From: Bradyrhizobium sp. 1
GTDB taxonomy: Bacteria > Pseudomonadota > Alphaproteobacteria > Rhizobiales > Xanthobacteraceae
DNA length: 64,000 nt
Assembly: GCF_023073315.1 (NCBI RefSeq)
Contig: NZ_JADPJH010000018.1
Span: 594,466 to 658,465, forward strand
Direction: 5' to 3'
This document shows positions 56,718 to 64,000 of the stretch, one piece after another. Position 1 is the first letter of the stretch. Every line of letters begins with the position of its first letter. A program made the translations under genes and the position numbers. The notes beneath the pieces were generated by a model. It was not told where the DNA came from. It saw nothing but the letters and a program-made list of their open reading frames with translations, and did no database searches.

Positions 56718-57671
56718 ATGGCCCGTTTCGATACCAACCGCTCCGCCGAGATGGAGGTCTTCGTCCGTGTCGTCGATCTCGGCGGATTCACCCAGGCCGC
56801 GCGAAAACTGCGCCTGACGCCGTCGGGTGTCAGCAAGCTGATCTCCCGGCTGGAGGCGCGGCTCGGCACGCGGCTGATCACCCGCACCACGCGCAAGCTC
56901 ACGCTGACGGAGGAAGGCCAGGCGTTCTACCAGCGCTCCTCACGCATCCTCGGCGAGATGGAGGAGGCCGAGCGCGAAGCCGCATCCGGCGCGGCGCCGC
57001 GTGGCCGGCTGACGGTCAACTGCAACATTCCCTTCGGCATGCTGCATGTGATGCCGCTGATCCCGCGCTTCCTCGAGCAGCATCCCGACGTCACGCTCGA
57101 TCTCGTGCTGACCGACACGCTGATCGACCTGATGCAGGAGCGCGCCGATGTCGCGATCCGGGTCGGGCCTTTGAAAATTTCGCGTCTGATCGCGCGGAAG
57201 CTCGGCACCAGCCGCATGGTCGTCGTCGGCACACCTGATTATCTGAAGCGCTTCGGCACCCCGAAAAACCCGAGGGATCTCGCAGAGCATCGCGGCATCG
57301 GCTGGACATTTCCGCGTATCCGCGGCGGCTGGCCGTTTCGCCGCGGAGACCGCACCGAGGAAGCGGTGCCGCCGCCCGTGGCGCGCGCCAGCGACGGCGA
57401 AATCGCCCGCCGCCTCGCGCTCGGCGGCGTGGGCCTCGCCCGCCTCGCCCTCTTCCACATCGGCCCCGACATCGAAGCCGGCCGCCTCGTGCCCGTGCTG
57501 CAAAGCTACAACCCCGGAGACCGCGAAGACATCCACGCCGTCTATGTCGGCCACACCGCACCGCTCCCGGCGCGCGTGCGCGCGTTCATCGATTTTCTCG
57601 CGGAGCATGTGCGGGTGAACGATCCGGCGCTGAGGCGCGCGGGGGATGGGCGGTGGAAATTGGTGGGATGA
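56718..57671 (+). CDS. LysR family transcriptional regulator
   Basis: A 317-residue regulator. The N-terminal winged helix is EMEVFVRVVDLGGFTQAARKLRLTPSGVSKLISRLEARLGTRLITRTTRKLTLTEEG (about residues 10-66). The C-terminal domain is periplasmic-binding-protein-like (GRLTVNCNIPFGMLHVMPLIPRFLEQHPDVTLDLVLTD). It is divergent from the MFS gene with 98 bases between the starts, the usual layout when a LysR protein controls the neighbour. Confidence 0.93.
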   Translation: MARFDTNRSAEMEVFVRVVDLGGFTQAARKLRLTPSGVSKLISRLEARLGTRLITRTTRKLTLTEEGQAFYQRSSRILGEMEEAEREAASGAAPRGRLTVNCNIPFGMLHVMPLIPRFLEQHPDVTLDLVLTDTLIDLMQERADVAIRVGPLKISRLIARKLGTSRMVVVGTPDYLKRFGTPKNPRDLAEHRGIGWTFPRIRGGWPFRRGDRTEEAVPPPVARASDGEIARRLALGGVGLARLALFHIGPDIEAGRLVPVLQSYNPGDREDIHAVYVGHTAPLPARVRAFIDFLAEHVRVNDPALRRAGDGRWKLVG

Positions 57672-57677
57672 GGCCAA

Positions 57678-57767
57678 TGGCGGAGAGAGTGGGATTCGAA
57701 CCCACGGTACGGTTTCCCGCACACACGCTTTCCAAGCGTGCGCCTTAAGCCACTCGGCCATCTCTCC
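57678..57767 (-). tRNA. tRNA-Ser (anticodon GGA)
   Basis: On the minus strand the sequence starts GGAGAGATGGCCGAGTGG and ends TCTCTCCGCCA. The seven-base acceptor arms pair. The anticodon loop CTTGGAAAG has GGA, which reads UCC/UCU serine codons. A long variable arm (TGTGCGGGAAACCGTA) and GGTTCGAATCC T-loop are present. CCA is encoded. It lies just after the LysR gene, on the opposite strand. Confidence 0.97.
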
Positions 57768-57964
57768 GGAGCGCCCTCTCTTGAAGGGGCGCCGTTGATT
57801 TTGCAAGGGATCGCGGGGAAATCGGGTGAATTTTCCGTAAGGTATTGTATTTAAATGACAATATCAGGCGCCGCAGAGACGCTTTGGAACCGTCCATCAG
57901 CTGAACCGGAGGCGGGTTTGGCGCGACGATTCACTCGAGACCACCAAACACGACCGGGGACGAC

Positions 57965-58306
57965 ATGATGATCCGCAAGACGATCGCTTCACTCAGCCTG
58001 ATTTCCGCCCTTGGCGTCGCCTTTGCCGTGCCGGCCCTCGCCCAGGTCTGCACCCGGCAAGGGGTCGACGTCAGCTGCGACGACGGACGGCGCGGGATGC
58101 TGTCGGGCGATGCCATCCTCTGGCCGGACGGGACACGCTCGAGCTCGACGCCGCATCAGAGCGTGATCATCGGCAACAAGAGCTCGGTGCATGTCGGCCC
58201 CGGCGTATTCGTCGGCCAGGGCAAGGGCATGGTGCCGATGGATGATCCGAACGCGCCGAACAAGCGGCAGTGCGCGATTCTGGATGGCGTGTCGTATTGT
58301 TATTGA
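57965..58306 (+). CDS. Small exported protein of unknown function
   Basis: 113 residues with a standard signal peptide (MIRKTIASLSLISALGVAFAVPALA-QV). The mature part has four cysteines (VCTRQGVDVSCDDG; KRQCAILDGVSYCY), likely two disulfide bonds in the periplasm, and a glycine-rich strand region (VHVGPGVFVGQGKGMV). ATG 57965 or 57968 may be used. I recognise no named family. It lies between the tRNA and a dispersed repeat. Confidence 0.75.
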   Translation: MMIRKTIASLSLISALGVAFAVPALAQVCTRQGVDVSCDDGRRGMLSGDAILWPDGTRSSSTPHQSVIIGNKSSVHVGPGVFVGQGKGMVPMDDPNAPNKRQCAILDGVSYCY

Positions 58307-58310
58307 GGCC

Positions 58311-58390
58311 CGCTCTTCCTTCTCCCCTGTGTGAGAGAAGGTGGCGCGAAGCGCCGAGCCACCCCGTCCCGCAAGGGAAGAGGGTAAGAG
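58311..58390. repeat. Dispersed repeat (CTTCTCCCCTGTGTGAGAGAAGG, GGCGCGAAGCGCC)
   Basis: Another member of the CTTCTCCC ... GGGAGAAG family, between the convergent small exported protein gene and otsA. The second half, CCCGTCCCGCAAGGGAAGAGGG, is degenerate. It may serve as a hairpin end for both transcripts. Confidence 0.6.
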
Positions 58391-58397
58391 CATCGCA

Positions 58398-59861
58398 TCA
58401 GATCAACCTTACACCCGAGATCGCCGACTTCAGCCAGCGCAGCGCTTGCGGCGGTTGGGCTGCGAGCGGGGCCACCGCCGCCTTTTCGGTCCGGCACTTC
58501 TCCAGCTCTGCAACAAAGTCAGCCGCCCATTGCTGGATGGTGTGGCCGCGCAACTTCTTCATCATCGCTTCCCAGCGCATCTTGCGCTCGATGAGCGGCA
58601 TCGCAGCCGCGGTCGCGATCGCGCGCGCCATGCCATCGATATCGTGCGGATTGACGACCAGCGCGGTGTCGAGCTCGTTAGCGGCGCCGGCGAATTTCGA
58701 CAGCACCAGCACGCCGGGATCGGCCGGGTTTTGGGCTGCGACATATTCCTTGGCAACGAGGTTCATGCCGTCATGCAGCGGCGTCACCACGCCGATCTGC
58801 GCGGTGCGGTAGAGGCCCGCGAGCACGGTTTGGCTAAAACCCTTGTTGAGATAGCGGATAGGCGTCCAGTCCACTTCGCCATGACGGCCGTTGACGTCGG
58901 TGACGAGGCGCGCAACCTCGTTCTGGAGATTTCCATAAGCCTCGATCGCACCGCGCGAGGGGTTCGCGATCTGGAGCAGCGAGATGCTGCGCGCAAACTG
59001 CGGCTGCTCGGTCCAGAGCCGATCGAACGCGCTGATGCGGTTGACAAGGCCCTTGGAATAATCGAGCCGGTCGACGCCGATCGCGAGCCGCTCGCCATTG
59101 AGGCTGCGACGCAGCCGCGAGACGTCAGGATGCGAGACCGACTTCGCGGCGTAAGCTGCGAACTTTTCTGCATCGATGCCGATCGGAAATATTTCACAGC
59201 GCGTGCGACCATGCTGCGAGACAACCACGCCGTCCTCGATAGCGAGGTCGAGTTCGCCACCGGCATAGGCGAGAAAGTTCTGGCAATCTTCGTTCGTCTG
59301 GAATCCCAGCAAATCATAGGCCAGCATCGCATTGATCAGCTCGCGGTGATTGGGCACGCCCTGCATCACCGCGGCAACCGGCCACGGCGTGTGCAGGAAG
59401 AAGCCGATCGGATCGTCGACGCCGAGATCGCGCAGCTCAGCGCCGAGCGCGAGGAAATGATAATCCTGCACCCAGAACGCGGTCTGCGGCTTGCGGAAAC
59501 GCATCAAGGCGCGCGCCATGAACGCGTTGACCTCGCGATAGCTGACATAATCGTCGCGCGAGACGCGGATCAGATCGCTGCGCGAATGCAGCGCCGGCCA
59601 CAGCGCCGAATTGGCAAAACCTTCGTAATAGCCGCCGTAATGCGCGGCCGGCAGATCCAGCGTCGCAATCGCACCCGATCCGAGTGCTTCGATCTCGGCA
59701 AACGGCTCCTTCTGATGGCCGTCACGCACACGACCGGAGGACCCCACCCAGATGGCGCCCGAATGCTCGACAACGGGAAGTAATGCCGCAGCCAAGCCGC
59801 CCGTCATGGGCTCGTTGGGTTTGCCGCGCGCAACTCGATTTGAAACGACGACTAAGTTCAC
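58398..59861 (-). CDS. otsA: Trehalose-6-phosphate synthase OtsA (GT20)
   Basis: Joins UDP-glucose and glucose-6-phosphate to trehalose-6-phosphate, an osmo- and desiccation protectant route. The GTG at 59861 is chosen because AGGAGGGG lies seven bases upstream; the ATG at 59882 would put that site inside the gene. That gives 487 residues. GT20 blocks visible: LVVVSNRVARG, GGLAAALLPVV, the nucleotide-sugar site DRLDYSKGLVNRISAFDRL and GMNLVAKEYVAAQNPADPGVLVLSKFAGAANEL. It follows otsB after a 240-base gap. Confidence 0.96.
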   Translation of the reverse strand: MNLVVVSNRVARGKPNEPMTGGLAAALLPVVEHSGAIWVGSSGRVRDGHQKEPFAEIEALGSGAIATLDLPAAHYGGYYEGFANSALWPALHSRSDLIRVSRDDYVSYREVNAFMARALMRFRKPQTAFWVQDYHFLALGAELRDLGVDDPIGFFLHTPWPVAAVMQGVPNHRELINAMLAYDLLGFQTNEDCQNFLAYAGGELDLAIEDGVVVSQHGRTRCEIFPIGIDAEKFAAYAAKSVSHPDVSRLRRSLNGERLAIGVDRLDYSKGLVNRISAFDRLWTEQPQFARSISLLQIANPSRGAIEAYGNLQNEVARLVTDVNGRHGEVDWTPIRYLNKGFSQTVLAGLYRTAQIGVVTPLHDGMNLVAKEYVAAQNPADPGVLVLSKFAGAANELDTALVVNPHDIDGMARAIATAAAMPLIERKMRWEAMMKKLRGHTIQQWAADFVAELEKCRTEKAAVAPLAAQPPQALRWLKSAISGVRLI

Positions 59862-60101
59862 AGGTCGTCCCCTCCTGTTCATTCCACCCTGTTTAACTGA
59901 TGTTCATCAATATGGTTCCGGACATCATTTCTGCGAAATGAAACCAAAATCGGGCGCCGGCGTTGGAACTGGTTTCGCTGGTGGAACCGCAAATTTCGCT
60001 GCAAAGACAGCTTTTGAGGTCGTGTCACGCAGCATGCATTGCGGCGCGCAATGGCGCCGCGCTGGCAGCCTTTATGTCCGCGGCGTGGCGTTGCCTTGGT
60101 T
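59862..60101. other. 240-base gap between otsB and otsA
   Basis: No gene is supportable here. The sequence is less GC-rich than its neighbours near 59890-59960. The gap is large for an operon and could hold an internal otsA promoter. I see no terminator hairpin with a T-run on the minus strand. Confidence 0.4.
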
Positions 60102-60914
60102 TTACCTCGGATCGAGCAGGCGCGCGAGAAACGCGCGCACGTCGCTCGGCGCATCGAAGTGGCCATTCACACCCATGGCGCGGCGACCGACCGAGAACGA
60201 GAGCCCGTTCATGTCGGGCATGATCGCAAACACTGTCTCATCAGTGACGTCGTCGCCGATGAAGATCGGACGGCGTCCTCTAAACGGCTCATGCTTCATC
60301 AGTTCGCGCACGCCGGTGGCCTTGGTGAAACCGGAATGCTTGATCTCGCAAACGAACTTGCCGGGCAGAATTTCAATCGGCGCATTGGGCAGATCGGCGC
60401 GGATCAAGGAGACGGCTTCGTAGATCGCCTTTTCCGCATGCGGCGCGAGGCGATAATGCAGTGCCAGCGAATATCCCTTGTCCTCGAGCAGAATCCCCGG
60501 GCTGAGCTTGGCGATCGCGGCGAGCCGCCGCTTCAGCTCCTTGTCCATCGGCGGCGCGTGCAGGTCGTCGGCTTCGTTGCCAATCGACAGGCGCATCTCC
60601 GCGCCATGACCTGCGACGGCGCGAAAGACATCAGGCGCAAAGATCAGGTCGATATCGTTGAGCGAGCGGCCGCTCACCATCGCCAGCGCGCCCGATGTGC
60701 GTTCCGTCAGCCGGTTCAGCGTTTCCGACAGGCCCGGCGGCACCCACACCTCCCGCGGCGTCGGCATCAACTCGAGCAGCGTGCCGTCGATATCGAGCAG
60801 GATCGCAGTCTCGCCCAGATGCGGGACGAGCGCATGCGGCACCGGCACCGCGTCGGGCGCTTCTTCATCTGGCATGGTGCGCTTCTGATCCAATTCAGCA
60901 AGTTCCGATTTCAT
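60102..60914 (-). CDS. otsB: Trehalose-6-phosphate phosphatase OtsB
   Basis: Removes phosphate from trehalose-6-phosphate to give trehalose. The 270-residue HAD-family enzyme has motif I LLDIDGTLLEL (Asp41 nucleophile, Asp43), motif II AMVSGRSLNDI and motif IV IFIGDDVTDETVF. It starts three bases after the stop of the MFS transporter gene on the same strand, so the two are almost certainly co-transcribed. Confidence 0.96.
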   Translation of the reverse strand: MKSELAELDQKRTMPDEEAPDAVPVPHALVPHLGETAILLDIDGTLLELMPTPREVWVPPGLSETLNRLTERTSGALAMVSGRSLNDIDLIFAPDVFRAVAGHGAEMRLSIGNEADDLHAPPMDKELKRRLAAIAKLSPGILLEDKGYSLALHYRLAPHAEKAIYEAVSLIRADLPNAPIEILPGKFVCEIKHSGFTKATGVRELMKHEPFRGRRPIFIGDDVTDETVFAIMPDMNGLSFSVGRRAMGVNGHFDAPSDVRAFLARLLDPR

Positions 60915-60917
60915 AGT

Positions 60918-62405
60918 CTACTCCATCGAGGCAAGTGGCCGCGCAATATCTTCCAGCGATTTTCGTTCGGCGGAGACGGCATAGCGCCACGCCACCATCG
61001 CGGCGATGATCATCAGGAAGGCCCCCAGCAAATAGCCGGCGAACACGCTGTTGCGTGACCCCGTATCGATCAGCGCGCCGAACAGCGCGGGACCCGCGAC
61101 GCCGCCGATTCCGGTGCCGACCGCATAGAACACTGCAATCGCCAATGCGCGGACTTCCAGCGGAAACGTCTCGCTGACGGTGAGATAGGCAGCGCTCGCG
61201 GCGGGCGAGGCAAAGAAGAAGATGACCATCCAGGCGATGGTCTGCCCCTGTGCGCTCAAGGCGCCGATCGAGAACAGATAGCCCGAGAGCGCCAGCAGCG
61301 CGCCCGAGACACCATAGGTGAGCGTGATCATGGTGCGCCGGCCGAGCGTATCGAACAGGCGGCCGAGCAGCAGCGGGCCCAAAAAATTGCCGGCGGCGAA
61401 AGGCAGCAGATACCAGCCGACGTGGTCGGCACTGATGCCGTAGAAATCAGTCAGCACCAGCGCGAAGGTAAAGAAGATGGCGTTGTAGAAAAAGGCCTGC
61501 GCGACCATCAATACCAGTCCGACCATCGCGCGCTGGCGATAGGTGAAGAACAGCGTGTGCACGACCTCCCTGATCGGCGTGTGATCGCGCATCTTCAGGC
61601 GCATCTTGGCGAAGCGTCCGTCGCTCGTGTTCTGGCCGTGTCCGATCACCGAGCGCTCGATCTCGTCGACGATCGCGTGGGCCTGGTCGGGCCGGCCGTG
61701 GATCATCAGCCAGCGCGGACTTTCCGGAATCCACATCCGCATCAGCAGCACGACGAGGCCGATGGTTGCGCCGATGAGATAAGCGAGGCGCCAGCCGAGA
61801 TCGGGATCGATCACCGCGGGATCGAGCAGCACGATGGCGGCGACCGCGCCCATTGCCGCACCGATCCAGAAGCTGCCGTTGATGACCAGGTCAGTCCAGC
61901 CGCGGTAGCGCGCCGGCACCAATTCCTGGATGGTCGAGTTGATCGCGGTGTATTCGCCGCCGATGCCGGCACCGGTGAGGAAGCGAAATAGCGCGTAGCT
62001 CGCGATATTCCACGACAGCGCGGTCGCGGCCGTCGCCGAGAGATAAAGCGCGAGCGTAATGAAGAACAGTTTCTTGCGGCCGATGCGGTCGGTGAGCCAA
62101 CCGAAGCCGAGTGCGCCGAGCACCGCGCCCGCGAGATAGGCGGAATTGGCGATGCCGAGATCGAGATTGGAGAAGCGCAGCGTGGGGCTCTGCTTCAGCG
62201 CACCCGAGAGCGCGCCGGCCAGTGTCACTTCGAGCCCGTCGAGGATCCAGGTGATGCCGAGCGCCAGCACGACGCGGGTGTGAAAGCCGCTCCACGGCAA
62301 TGCGTCGAGTCGCGCGGGAATGCTGGTCTCGATGATGCGGTCGGTCGCGGCCGCCACCGGGATCGCAGCTCCATCATTGAGTGCTGTGCTTTGCTGCAAT
62401 TCCAT
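60918..62405 (-). CDS. MFS transporter (sugar/metabolite:H+ symporter type)
   Basis: About 495 residues with twelve hydrophobic helices. Sugar-porter-like motifs are clear: GWLTDRIGRKKLFF after helix 2, FRFLTGAGIGGEYTAINSTIQELVPARYRG, and WIPESPRWLMIHGRPDQAHAIVDEIE in the central loop. The start is uncertain: 62405 (MELQQSTALND) is used, 62474 is possible, and neither has a good ribosome binding site. It heads the transporter-otsB-otsA set, which suggests trehalose, a sugar or an osmolyte as cargo, but relatives carry many substrates. Confidence 0.9.
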   Translation of the reverse strand: MELQQSTALNDGAAIPVAAATDRIIETSIPARLDALPWSGFHTRVVLALGITWILDGLEVTLAGALSGALKQSPTLRFSNLDLGIANSAYLAGAVLGALGFGWLTDRIGRKKLFFITLALYLSATAATALSWNIASYALFRFLTGAGIGGEYTAINSTIQELVPARYRGWTDLVINGSFWIGAAMGAVAAIVLLDPAVIDPDLGWRLAYLIGATIGLVVLLMRMWIPESPRWLMIHGRPDQAHAIVDEIERSVIGHGQNTSDGRFAKMRLKMRDHTPIREVVHTLFFTYRQRAMVGLVLMVAQAFFYNAIFFTFALVLTDFYGISADHVGWYLLPFAAGNFLGPLLLGRLFDTLGRRTMITLTYGVSGALLALSGYLFSIGALSAQGQTIAWMVIFFFASPAASAAYLTVSETFPLEVRALAIAVFYAVGTGIGGVAGPALFGALIDTGSRNSVFAGYLLGAFLMIIAAMVAWRYAVSAERKSLEDIARPLASME

Positions 62406-62587
62406 CGCGTTGCTGGGTCTGACCAATGGAAGCGGCCCCGGTTCACATGATGTGGCGGGAGGCGTTCCAATCATGGAGGTGCGGCATTCCGCCTGCCACC
62501 TGCGACAACGTCTGCGGCAAGGGCATGTTCCCTTGGGAACAGCACCCAAGGCCACCCGTTTCCAATGGAGCCGCAGGGAGTTGACGC

Positions 62588-62974
62588 ATGGCTCATGTCA
62601 GAAAGACGACACATTCGCGCAAGTCCGCCGCAGGCAAGACGGTGCGCGGGAAAACCAGCGCGAGGCGCAGCACGACCGTGCGCAAGAGCACGAAGCGGGC
62701 CGCGCCGAAACGCTGGTCGCAGCGCGTGACCAGGGAAAGCGACGCACTCGACCTCAAGCAAGGTGTGTTCAAGCTGACCAGCGCGAAGAAGATCGCAGCC
62801 TCGCTGAAGCGCTCGGCCGAGCACAGTTCGCGCCGCAAGACCGGCGCCTACCGTTCGGCGCTGTCGATGCTGACCTTCTACATCAACCGCGCCGGCAAGA
62901 CGCTGCCGAAGACGCAGCGTGCGCGGCTCGAGCGGGCAAAGGTGGAGCTGAAGCGGGCGTTCGGGAGGGAGTGA
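62588..62974 (+). CDS. DUF3175 protein with basic N-terminal tail
   Basis: A 128-residue, very basic protein. Residues 1-40 are rich in Lys, Arg, Ser and Thr (RKSAAGKTVRGKTSARR). The DUF3175 part follows (KRWSQRVTRESDALDLKQGVFKLTSAKKIAASLKRSAEHSSRRKTGAYRSALSMLTFYINRAGKTLPKTQRARLERAKVELKR). The composition suggests nucleic-acid binding; function is unknown. GGAG with the start seven bases later supports ATG 62588. It is divergent from the MFS gene and convergent with the chemoreceptor gene. Confidence 0.88.
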   Translation: MAHVRKTTHSRKSAAGKTVRGKTSARRSTTVRKSTKRAAPKRWSQRVTRESDALDLKQGVFKLTSAKKIAASLKRSAEHSSRRKTGAYRSALSMLTFYINRAGKTLPKTQRARLERAKVELKRAFGRE

Positions 62975-62989
62975 GTCCCGGTCTGAACC

Positions 62990-64000
62990 TCACGCCGCCC
63001 GGATATTCCCCATGAACCGGTCGAGCTCGGCACGCAGGCGCGTGCTTTCGGACGACAGCGTCTTGGCCGAGTTCAGCACCTCTTCCGACGCGGAGCCGGT
63101 CTCGGCGGCGCCGCGATTGACCTGGCCGATATCGGTGGCGGCGGTCTGGGTGCCCTGCGCGACAGTCTGAACGCTGCGCGCGATCTCCTGCGTCGCCGCG
63201 CCCTGCTGCTCGACCGCGCTCGCGATCGACGTCGAGATTGACGAGATCTGGCCGATGGTGGCGCCGATCTCCTTGATCGCGGCAACTGACTCGGCCGTTG
63301 CGCCCTGCATGCCCGTGATGTGCGAGGAAATCTCGTCGGTGGCCTTGGCGGTCTGGCTGGCCAGCGACTTCACTTCGCTGGCGACAACCGCAAAGCCGCG
63401 GCCAGCTTCGCCGGCGCGCGCGGCCTCGATGGTGGCGTTGAGCGCGAGCAGATTGGTCTGCTCGGCGATCGCGGTGATCAGCTTGACGACTTCGCCGATC
63501 TGCTGGGCGGCATGCGACAGTTTGCCGATCCGGGTATCGGTTTCCTTGGCCTGCACCACGGCGGCTTCGGCGATACGGCTGGAATCGCGAACCTGACGGC
63601 CGATCTCTTCGACCGACGCCGACAGCTCTTCGGTCGCGGTTGCGACCGATTGCATGTTGCTTGAGGCCTGCTCGGAGACACTGGCGACCTGGTTCGACAG
63701 GCTCTGCGTCGTCTCGGCGGTACGGGTCAGCGTGGATGCGGCCGATTCGAGCTGCACGGCGGAGGACGAGACATTGGAGACAATGGCGCCTACTGCGCCT
63801 TCGAAATCATCGGCAAAGCGAATCAGCTCGGAGCGACGGCTTGCGGCCTGCTCCCGATTCTGGACTTCGCTGGCGGCAGCATCGCGCTCGGCCTTTGCGA
63901 CGGCCTGAACCTTGAATTCTTCCACCGCGCCGGCCATCTCACCGATCTCGTCCCTGCGGCCGAGACCCGGCAGCACGACGTCGAAATTGCCCGAGGCGAG
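62990..64000 (-). CDS. Methyl-accepting chemotaxis protein (3' part; N-terminus beyond window)
   Basis: The gene runs off the right edge; about 336 residues are visible. At the edge is the end of a HAMP domain ([29 protein letters not shown]). Then comes the long coiled-coil signalling domain with the conserved hairpin tip [37 protein letters not shown], which contacts CheA and CheW. There is no C-terminal CheR-docking pentapeptide: it ends [10 protein letters not shown]. The sensor part, and so the signal, cannot be seen. Confidence 0.94.
   Translation of the reverse strand, partial: LASGNFDVVLPGLGRRDEIGEMAGAVEEFKVQAVAKAERDAAASEVQNREQAASRRSELIRFADDFEGAVGAIVSNVSSSAVQLESAASTLTRTAETTQSLSNQVASVSEQASSNMQSVATATEELSASVEEIGRQVRDSSRIAEAAVVQAKETDTRIGKLSHAAQQIGEVVKLITAIAEQTNLLALNATIEAARAGEAGRGFAVVASEVKSLASQTAKATDEISSHITGMQGATAESVAAIKEIGATIGQISSISTSIASAVEQQGAATQEIARSVQTVAQGTQTAATDIGQVNRGAAETGSASEEVLNSAKTLSSESTRLRAELDRFMGNIRAA

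Overview
The window is a GC-rich chromosomal segment of an alphaproteobacterium in the order Rhizobiales (Hyphomicrobiales), most likely Bradyrhizobium or a close relative. This rests on the conserved run ubiG / PH-domain protein / lysC / ptsP / prfA ... prmC / DUF4167, a divergent Lrp-regulator/acdS pair, a phaR-phaA-phaB cluster, and several families of palindromic intergenic repeats that I recall from Bradyrhizobium genomes. No phage, transposase, rRNA operon or CRISPR array is visible. One tRNA gene is present (tRNA-Ser, anticodon GGA).

Layout. 0-8.4 kb: MarR regulator, secA, an exported peptidyl-prolyl isomerase, argJ, a TadE/G-like protein with a von Willebrand fold, mutT. 8.4-15.9 kb: a BioC/NDUFAF5-like methyltransferase, a ComF-type protein, a tightly packed glutaredoxin / nitrilase / DUF1178 run, an EamA transporter, ubiG, a PH-domain membrane protein, lysC. 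16-28.6 kb: ptsP and prfA, then an inserted-looking block (MarR regulator, a protein resembling the RNA polymerase alpha C-terminal domain, a complete branched-chain amino acid type ABC transporter and a HIT protein), then prmC and DUF4167. 28.6-35.7 kb: methyltransferase, gloB, cupin, flavin reductase, EamA exporter and the polyhydroxybutyrate genes phaB, phaA and phaR. 35.8-44.6 kb: branched-chain aminotransferase, HSL-type hydrolase, small exported proteins, CMD-family protein, a cysteine-synthase-like enzyme with an Lrp regulator, acdS, recQ. 44.9-50.1 kb: polysaccharide deacetylase, metA-like and metY, and a second TadE/G-like gene. 50.1-57.8 kb: amidase with a histone-H1-like tail, a translationally coupled uracil-DNA-glycosylase-like / amidohydrolase pair, aldo/keto reductase, MFS transporter with divergent LysR regulator, tRNA-Ser. 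57.9-64 kb: a small exported protein, the MFS-otsB-otsA trehalose operon, DUF3175 and the 3' part of a methyl-accepting chemotaxis protein.

Functional links: metY and metA form a methionine operon; otsB and otsA make trehalose; phaA and phaB make 3-hydroxybutyryl-CoA and PhaR probably controls them; ptsP heads the nitrogen phosphotransferase system; the ABC operon has a terminator-like attenuator after its binding-protein gene. The least explained parts are the glycosylase-like/amidohydrolase pair, the alpha-CTD-like protein, the two TadE/G-like paralogues sharing a C-x3-C-H motif, and a 460-base non-coding leader before DUF4167.
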